In this document: in pieces, positions 58,601 to 64,000 of the stretch
Numbering within the stretch: position 1 is the first letter of the stretch
How the letters are laid out: every line of letters starts with the position of its first letter
DNA from: Salvator merianae
Lineage: Eukaryota > Chordata > Lepidosauria > Squamata > Teiidae
Length of the DNA: 64,000 nucleotides
Assembly: GCA_003586115.2 (NCBI GenBank)
Contig: QVOM02000021.1
Span: forward strand, 9,748,248-9,812,247
Reading direction: 5' to 3'
Notes under the pieces: model-generated
What the model was told of the DNA's origin: nothing
Database searches by the model: none
Seen by the model: the letters and a program-made list of their open reading frames with translations, nothing else
Program-made: the position numbers and the translations under genes

Positions 58601-61600
58601 CGGCTACTACAATCTACATTATTCTGTTTGTTTCTTATTACTTGTTTCCTGCCATGGAAGTATGTGTTTATATTAAGTAATAAGAATGGATAGGGTGTAT
58701 CCGACAGAAGGAGGACAAAAGCTGTTTAGTAATTAATCTCCTAAACGTATTTTCTGTTCATGCAGAAAAAAATCTACTCAACAATACAAAAAAGTGACTA
58801 CAGGCATATAGTCAAAAGTATCTGACTCAAAAGTATCTGACTCAAATATATTAATGGATTTTTCAATTAATACTGAATATCTTATAGGTACATATGGTAG
58901 GACATCTTCAGCAATTTCTTTAGGAAGAAAATTAAGAAAAATATACCATTTTCATCGATAAAAAGTGGTTGTGAACTCAACTTGATGATCTAGAATAAAT
59001 GTAAACCCGTTCTTGTTCTACATTTATTTTCTACAGATACATGAAGGAAGTTGCTAGATGCTTTACAAAGTAATAAAAAGCATCAGACACTTTGTCACAA
59101 TAAAAGGACCAGTAGCTTATTAAATAAAATAAAATCCTTGTTCAGCCTCTTGAAATATGCCTTGAAACTAACAATTCTTCCTAGAAGACTAAAAACAAAG
59201 TGATAAAAAAGCCTGTGCGAAACAGTAACATGGAAGAAACACACTGAAAGGGTCAGCTGTTGAATGTATCCTTTAATCTGGCAAAGACATTTGTTAGGTG
59301 CTATTAGAAACACTGAATGAAAATAAAATAGGATTACACAGTTCAGAGGACTGATAATTGCAAGAAATGCTTCATTTTACGTCATTACACTTGTGCTATT
59401 TTTCTCTTCATTGACTTGGGAATGCATCTCCACCTCTACATCATGTCCTATTTCTATGAAGAGAGCATTCAGATCTTAGCTTTATTATATTTAAGTGGTT
59501 TTATTAATCTGTAAGCTTCTAGTAATTTTCTACCTGACTAGCCAAATATATGTGGTTCAGAGCCACCACTAAAGGAAAGTTGTCATGATAGTTATTTATA
59601 CATTCGAAAGACCTCCCGGTTTCAAAGAAGGGACAAACGTTAAAATCAGATCTACAGTGTATGCAGTGTAATTTTTTTACATCATCCTGTTGTGGTCACT
59701 AGCTAAGATTCATAATTTTAATTGTGAAATGGCCAAGGAAAAGAATCATAGAATCACAGGATCTTGGAGTTGGAAGGGACCTCCAGGGTCACTGAGTCCA
59801 ACCCCCTGCTCAATGCAAGATTCACTAAACCATCCCAGACAAATGTCTTTCCAGTCTCTCCTTGAAGACCTTCAGTGAAGGAGAGCTCACCACCTACTGT
59901 GGCAACCTATTCCATTGACTGATTGCCCTTACTGACAGAAAGTTTTTTCTAATATCTAGTCTGTATCTACTCCCCTGGAGTTTCATCCTGTTGTTTCTAG
60001 TCCTTCCTTCTTGTGTAACTGAGAATAGGGCCAATCCCTCTGCATTGTAACAGCCCTTCAGATACTTGAAAACAGCTATCATGTTTCCTCTCAATCTCCT
60101 CTTCTGCAGGCTGAACATTCCTAGATACTTTAACCGTTCCTCGTAGGACATGATACATGATAGAAATCAAAGCAAAAAAGTCAAAAGCATGTTCTAAATG
60201 TTCCATTAACAATTAGACTTGCACTAAATTTGTTAAATCTCCTATAAGGGATGGGCATACTGCTAAGCCTGTGTAAATCAACAACTAAGAACTAAAGATT
60301 TAAGCTGCTAGTTCTAGTTATCAATCCATCATTTATTGTGGTTCACAAGAAACACTATTAATTACAACTAAAGTGAAATACTCAACTGTTTCCCAATGTT
60401 TGCAATGGTTCATTTCCACGTGAATCTTAAAACCTGCAGATATCAAGTTCTGCCCTTGCTTGGGAAACAAAAAAAGGAAAATCACAATTTTCTAGGCTGA
60501 AGCTCATGAAAAAACAAATTGAACACCATTTTCTCCTGCAGACAGCGAGGGACGGATCATAGACGCTCACAAAACCTCACAAAATGTTTCAACTCTTTGT
60601 ACTCTACAGACGCCTCTAGATGCCGACAAAAACCCACTACTGTCCCAGCATTATACTGGGAATGCAGTACGTATCCATGACATTCCCAATCTAGTCTTGG
60701 GTTACTGGATCGAAAACCCATCATATTGCTATTACTGGAAATCTGACAATGATGCCGGGATTCCCAGCCAAGCATGCAAAAAAGAACTAAAGGAAGGGGC
60801 CAAGCGCTTGGCTGGCTTCCGGTAGCCCTGAGCTCCAAAAGCTGCTGCAAGACATGAAAGTAAGTCTGTAATTGCTTTCTGTGTCGGAAAGGGGGCAGCA
60901 AGAGGCAATTGCGGGGTCTTGTTTAGATACCACATTGCCGTCTGGATGAAGCTTGTGTTGCAGCTCCTAGAGTTCCATGAAGTACCATTTCCCCCAGACA
61001 TTCCATCGTGTTCTTTCTCATTTTGAACAGGAGTGTGGGGGTTAATTATATGGAAACCTAATCTCCCATTTATTTGCTTGCTTTTCTCACAGCACTTTTG
61101 TAACTGTACCCATTCCTTCTCCGAAATATTCCAACCGCTCTGCCTGAAGCCTCAGGGGACTCTACTTCCCTCGTGACTCTCCTCTATTTCTTCTCCTCCT
61201 GCTCTTTCCTCCTTCTGTAAATATACCACCTCAGTATCTATCTATCTCCCTCTACCCTACCTCTGATCTTACAAGTGCCACTAACATGTGGGCCCACCAA
61301 AAAACCACTGCCCATTGAGATTTAGCTGCCTCATCAAGGCATGTAAGTATACCTGGGCAAAAGGATTATCACATGGTCCAAAGAAGGAAAGGGAAAACCC
61401 CATATCAGCTGAAGGGAGAATAGGCCCAAGGAATGTTGCCTGCAATGCCTTCATTCTTGTTCCTTCCTTTTCCTGTTTCTACAGAATATCTCAGCTCAGG
61501 CTTGCACATTAAAGCACCTCTCCAACTGCCACTCTGGCTACAGATCAGAGGAAGGGACAAGAATTCAGTCATTGCAGGTATGTCTCTCCCCTCAGTGTAC

Positions 61601-62424
61601 GTGGGCTGTTCCTCTCTTTAGTTGTTTTATCCTCAAGGAAAGGTTCCATGGATAAAGATTCCTACTTCTCTTACTGAGAGTAAGTAGAGGGTGTACCTGC
61701 TCTCACTGCCATTCTTGGTCTGGCTATAGCCACTTTCAGCTGGGATAAATATGGCTGAGTATGATGCTTGGTACCCATCAGCCTGCACTCCTAAAACAGA
61801 TTTATGGAACAAAATTGACTATTGGCCTGTCTACATGTTCCCTCTTCATTGTACCAAAACACAAGTCTGTCATATGTTGGACATACAAAATTACATGTTG
61901 TGTCCCATGTTTACCCGAGCATTAACTGCAAGATGAAGAGAGGCCTCTGCATCCAGTGTACTTGTAAAACTGACCGTGGTTCAAAGATAGGCCTAAAGAC
62001 AAACTGAATAGATAACCTATGCACTCTCACATTTGGTGACTCAAGACAAAATCTAACCTTCTGTGCATTTTTTACAACATTTAATAGCAGCAAACAGGAA
62101 TTTGGCTATAGATTCCATTACAACCTTTGTACTGTACAACAATAAACTCATATAGCACTACAAAGGCCTCACTATTTTGCTAAAACTGGAGTTCTTACTT
62201 TCATTGACTATTTCTAATAAAAGATAGCCTCCAAAAGAAAAAGTCTATGTTTAATGAAGTATAATACACATTTTGATGTGAAAGTATCTGAAATACTGTA
62301 CCTTTAGTAACAGTTCTATGACTTCAGTGTGAACAAGGCCATGCACTGGTTCTCCATTTATGTGTGTGATGAGGTCACCTGCCTTCAATCCTGCTTGATA
62401 TGCTGGGCTACCATCTTCGACATT
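45820..62424 (-). CDS. MAST4: MAST4, microtubule-associated serine/threonine kinase 4, 3' part (four exons)
   Basis: MAST4 is a large cytoplasmic AGC-type kinase with a DUF1908 region, kinase domain, PDZ domain and a very long Ser/Pro/Lys-rich C-terminus. It binds PTEN-like partners through PDZ in the family. Only the 3' end is present: exons 62302-62424, 54795-54931, 51687-51868 and 45820-49682 (coding), joined GT/AG with consistent phases (0, 2, 1). The order is second half of PDZ, then a basic [11 protein letters not shown] linker, then Ser-rich [12 protein letters not shown] and [12 protein letters not shown], then the terminal exon. MAST4 rather than MAST1-3 is chosen from the roughly 1,286-residue terminal exon and the neighbour CD180. 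The kinase domain lies beyond position 64000. Confidence 0.95.
49962..50793 (-). mobile_element. L1 LINE, ORF2 C-terminal end, in MAST4 intron
   Basis: On the minus strand it reads [20 protein letters not shown], a WECxxVQxFW motif typical of the L1 ORF2 C-terminal region. The A-rich tail appears as T and TA repeats at 49962-50000 on +. The flanks AAGTATCCATCAGG (49948-49961) and AAGTATCTATAAGG (50794-50807) match at 12 of 14, an aged target duplication. Confidence 0.82.
50810..51686. other. MAST4 intron, nothing further recognised
   Basis: Unique-looking sequence between the L1 and the next exon. No open frame with family motifs. Confidence 0.4.
51687..51868 (-). CDS. MAST4: MAST4 exon, Ser-rich linker
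   Basis: Acceptor TTCATGTTAG and donor CTG|GTAAGAG. One base completes an Arg codon, then [20 protein letters not shown] and [20 protein letters not shown], ending DFPS plus one base of a Gly codon. This is the conserved post-PDZ MAST motif. 182 bases, phases fitting both neighbours. Confidence 0.95.
51869..54794. other. MAST4 intron with a diverged LINE segment
   Basis: Mostly AT-rich sequence. A CR1-like fragment lies at 53570-53960, described separately. Nothing else is recognised. Confidence 0.4.
53570..53960 (+). repeat. CR1-like LINE reverse-transcriptase fragment, decayed
   Basis: Broken frames give VGFTDDT (an RT-box remnant), and [12 protein letters not shown] / [15 protein letters not shown], corresponding to the WQMxFNVxKCKVMHxG segment downstream of the CR1 catalytic motif. 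Confidence 0.65.
54795..54931 (-). CDS. MAST4: MAST4 exon, PDZ end and basic linker
   Basis: Acceptor TTATCTTGACAG and donor ACG|GTAAGTCA. In phase 0 it encodes [18 protein letters not shown], then [19 protein letters not shown] and KKKESLE, ending with two bases of Arg. [19 protein letters not shown] is the MAST PDZ C-terminal strand and following sequence. 137 bases. Confidence 0.96.
57490..58265 (+). repeat. CR1/L3-like LINE, ORF2 C-terminus and 3' UTR
   Basis: Encodes [39 protein letters not shown], the [11 protein letters not shown] segment and FFTQSH, then [18 protein letters not shown] in another frame. These are successive blocks of the CR1/L3 ORF2 end. The 3' UTR follows (CTTCCAGGTTGGAGAGACGA, GAAACAGGATGCTGGAC). 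It is the longest copy of this family in the window, broken by indels. Confidence 0.88.
59738..60152 (-). repeat. CR1 LINE 3' end
   Basis: The minus-strand frame reads [33 protein letters not shown] and [20 protein letters not shown], the CR1 ORF2 C-terminus. The 3' UTR (AATCATAGAATCACAGGATC, TTGGAAGGGACCTCCAGGGT) lies at the left. This is a different CR1 subfamily from the L3-like copies. Confidence 0.92.
62302..62424 (-). CDS. MAST4: MAST4 exon, second half of PDZ domain
   Basis: Acceptor GTTTTTTAG and donor AAG|GTACAGTA. 41 codons in phase 0: [20 protein letters not shown], then [20 protein letters not shown] and K. The [20 protein letters not shown] block is the PDZ beta-C/alpha-B region found in all MAST kinases. 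The exon with the carboxylate-binding loop is outside the window. Confidence 0.97.
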
Positions 62425-62536
62425 CTAAAAAACAAAACAGAATGACACTGTTGAACCAAAAGCTTCTTGTAATTGAATTTCACATTTCCGCCTCTCATAT
62501 TTGCTGCAGAAGACCAAAAGTCACTGGGAGTTGTCA

Positions 62537-63310
62537 TTAGGAGCCATTGGGAAGTGGTCATCAAGAGTTTTGGGGTGAGATGCCATCAGTATGCTTACTC
62601 AGCTCAGCTCTATTTGTTCATACCATCAGAATCAGGGAGGCTGTAAACTGGTCCTTGGATGGATAGATTGGATGAGGATGAATAAACTGAGGCTAAATCC
62701 TGACAAGAAGGAGACTCTGTGGGAATGGAGTTCCCTGGTTTGGATAACAGGAAGCTCACCTGGTATAGCTACAGGTATGTAATTAGGGGGTGCTTTTAGA
62801 ATCACCACTCCTACTATATCCAGGTAACCTCTGTGACTAGAAGCACCTTTTTCTGTCTTTGGCTTGTATAACAACTATATTCCTAATTGGTCATGGACAG
62901 CCTAGCTACAGCTACTCATGTACTAGTAACTTCTAATTTAGATTACTCTAATGTGCTGTTTGTGTGCCTGCTCTGAAAACTACAATGAGTGTAAAATGCA
63001 ACAGCCAGGCTGCTGAATGGGTTGCCTGTTCACACACCTGTGCTTAAGCACAGATTCTAGTTAGCTACTGGGCCAGATTCAAGATTTCATGCTTGGCATA
63101 TAAAGCCCCAATTAACTTAGGAGCAAGGTATCTAACAGATCACCTCCCCTGTTACAGCCTGGGAAGGCTGCTGAGGTCATCTGGGGAACATTCCACTCTG
63201 ACTGCCGTGACTTACTGAATGTTCTCTTGCAGCTTCTTGCAGCAGGGCCTTCTCTATGGTGGCATCTACCCTCTAGAATACTCTCCCCTCTGATATTTTT
63301 GCACCTATTC
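62537..63310 (+). repeat. L2-like LINE, RT fragment to C-terminus
   Basis: Decayed frames give FGVRCHQYAYSAQLYLF (an HQYADDTQLY box with DD lost), RMNKLRLNPDKKETLW, and later a FSMVAST-NTLPS segment. These are the RT box, the LNPDKTE block and the C-terminus of L2-like LINEs. Related to the fragment at 29345. Confidence 0.8.
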
Positions 63311-63840
63311 TTCTTCTTCACTGAAGTCCTCCTTCTGTGAATACCTTACTGCCTTTATCCATCCACTGCTACAAATAGCAACTTTATCAACAATTTAAAA
63401 ATACATATGTGAAACCATGGGCAGGGGTTGGGAATAGTTTCTAGGTGTGTCACAGCTAAGGCAAGAAGACACACTCATCCTAGCCTTAGCTTTTGACAAC
63501 CCACAGCTGAAAGCATCCTTGTGCCAAATTTCATCTTAAAGAAAAAAAAAAAAGCTCGAATTTACTACTAGGGATGCCCTTCTTTGTAAACAGACTTACA
63601 GTTACAGTCAGAGAAAGATCCTTCTAAATTTGCAGCATGTTCTATAATGAGGTACTTAAATGCATGCATGGGCTCAACCTAGAGCATCTGTATACCTGGA
63701 ATGAATGTGCTTCCTTGTCTAGATGGTTGCATTGTAGAGTGAGTACTGTATGAGACTGGAGTTTGGACTGTGCATGTACGCTCAGGAACTGTGGTATATG
63801 AAGGCCTATATCTGAATGTTAAGCTCCCTACAAGGACCAG
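63311..63840. other. MAST4 intron, nothing recognised
   Basis: No coding or repeat signature apart from a short poly-A at about 63541-63553. Confidence 0.4.
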
Positions 63841-64000
63841 CAGAGGCCGCTACCTTTACGGGCAGGTGTTCGTAACCTGCTGAAAGTGTGCAACTGCTGT
63901 TCGCTGGGCCTCTGTACTGTCGCAGCAGGTGCTGCAACAGTATGGAGGCCCAGAGGCCCCGTGAACAGCAATTGCACACTTTCCATGGGTTACAAACACC
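63841..64000. mobile_element. Hairpin hAT-like MITE, copy 4, cut by the window edge
   Basis: Starts CAGAGGCCGCTACCTTTACG, with GGGCAGGTGTTCG as in copy 1, then the left arm (GAAAGTGTGCAACTGC), the core with AGTATGGAGGCCCAGAGGCC, and the right arm (GCAATTGCACACTTTCC) running off the end at GTTACAAACACC. The flanking 8 bases on the left are AGGACCAG (63833-63840). Confidence 0.85.

Larger units (their letters stand above)
54932..62301. other. MAST4 intron of 7.4 kb
   Basis: Contains two CR1-type fragments (57490-58265 and 59738-60152). A somewhat GC-richer stretch at 60541-61010 has overlapping minus-strand frames of 114 and 89 residues that I cannot assign. Otherwise no gene recognised. Confidence 0.4.

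Overview
This is a vertebrate nuclear window, most likely from a squamate reptile (lizard or snake). It has two spliced protein-coding genes in an AT-rich background filled with CR1/L3-like, L2-like and L1 LINE fragments, hAT-type miniature transposons with 8-bp target duplications, a solo LTR and microsatellites. The squamate assignment is inferred from the repeat mix and the reptile-like CR1 and L2 tails. No marker in the window fixes the species. There is one assembly gap (93 N at 19272-19364).

Gene content: CD180 (RP105), the B-cell/myeloid Toll-like LRR receptor, lies on the + strand. It can be assembled completely from three exons: 21424-21513, 29590-29753 and 36917-38645. All splice sites are GT/AG, the phases agree, and the predicted protein is 660 residues. 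MAST4, a microtubule-associated serine/threonine kinase, lies on the - strand and is partial. Its last four coding exons are present: 62302-62424 (second half of the PDZ domain), 54795-54931, 51687-51868, and the very large terminal exon whose coding part is 45820-49682. The kinase domain and N-terminus lie beyond the right edge. The two genes converge tail to tail, as their human orthologues do.

Layout: 1-21 kb is repeat-rich intergenic sequence upstream of CD180. 21.4-38.6 kb is CD180, with introns of 8.1 and 7.2 kb. 38.6-45.8 kb is the convergent interval holding an L1 insertion and the probable MAST4 3' UTR. 45.8-64 kb is the 3' part of MAST4. CD180 works at the cell surface with MD-1 (LY86), while MAST4 is an intracellular kinase, so no functional link between them is implied.

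The most unusual material is the set of foldback elements. One family of hairpin hAT-like elements (at 2600, 10940, 12100 and 63841) has conserved ends, but its long stem arms match each other within a copy better than they match the same arm in other copies. A second element (18799-19678) carries an array of roughly 145-bp palindromes interrupted by the assembly gap, flanked by a perfect 8-bp duplication. Two back-to-back hairpins lie just upstream of CD180 exon 3. A promoter-like CCAAT/CRE/GC-box cluster lies inside CD180 intron 2.
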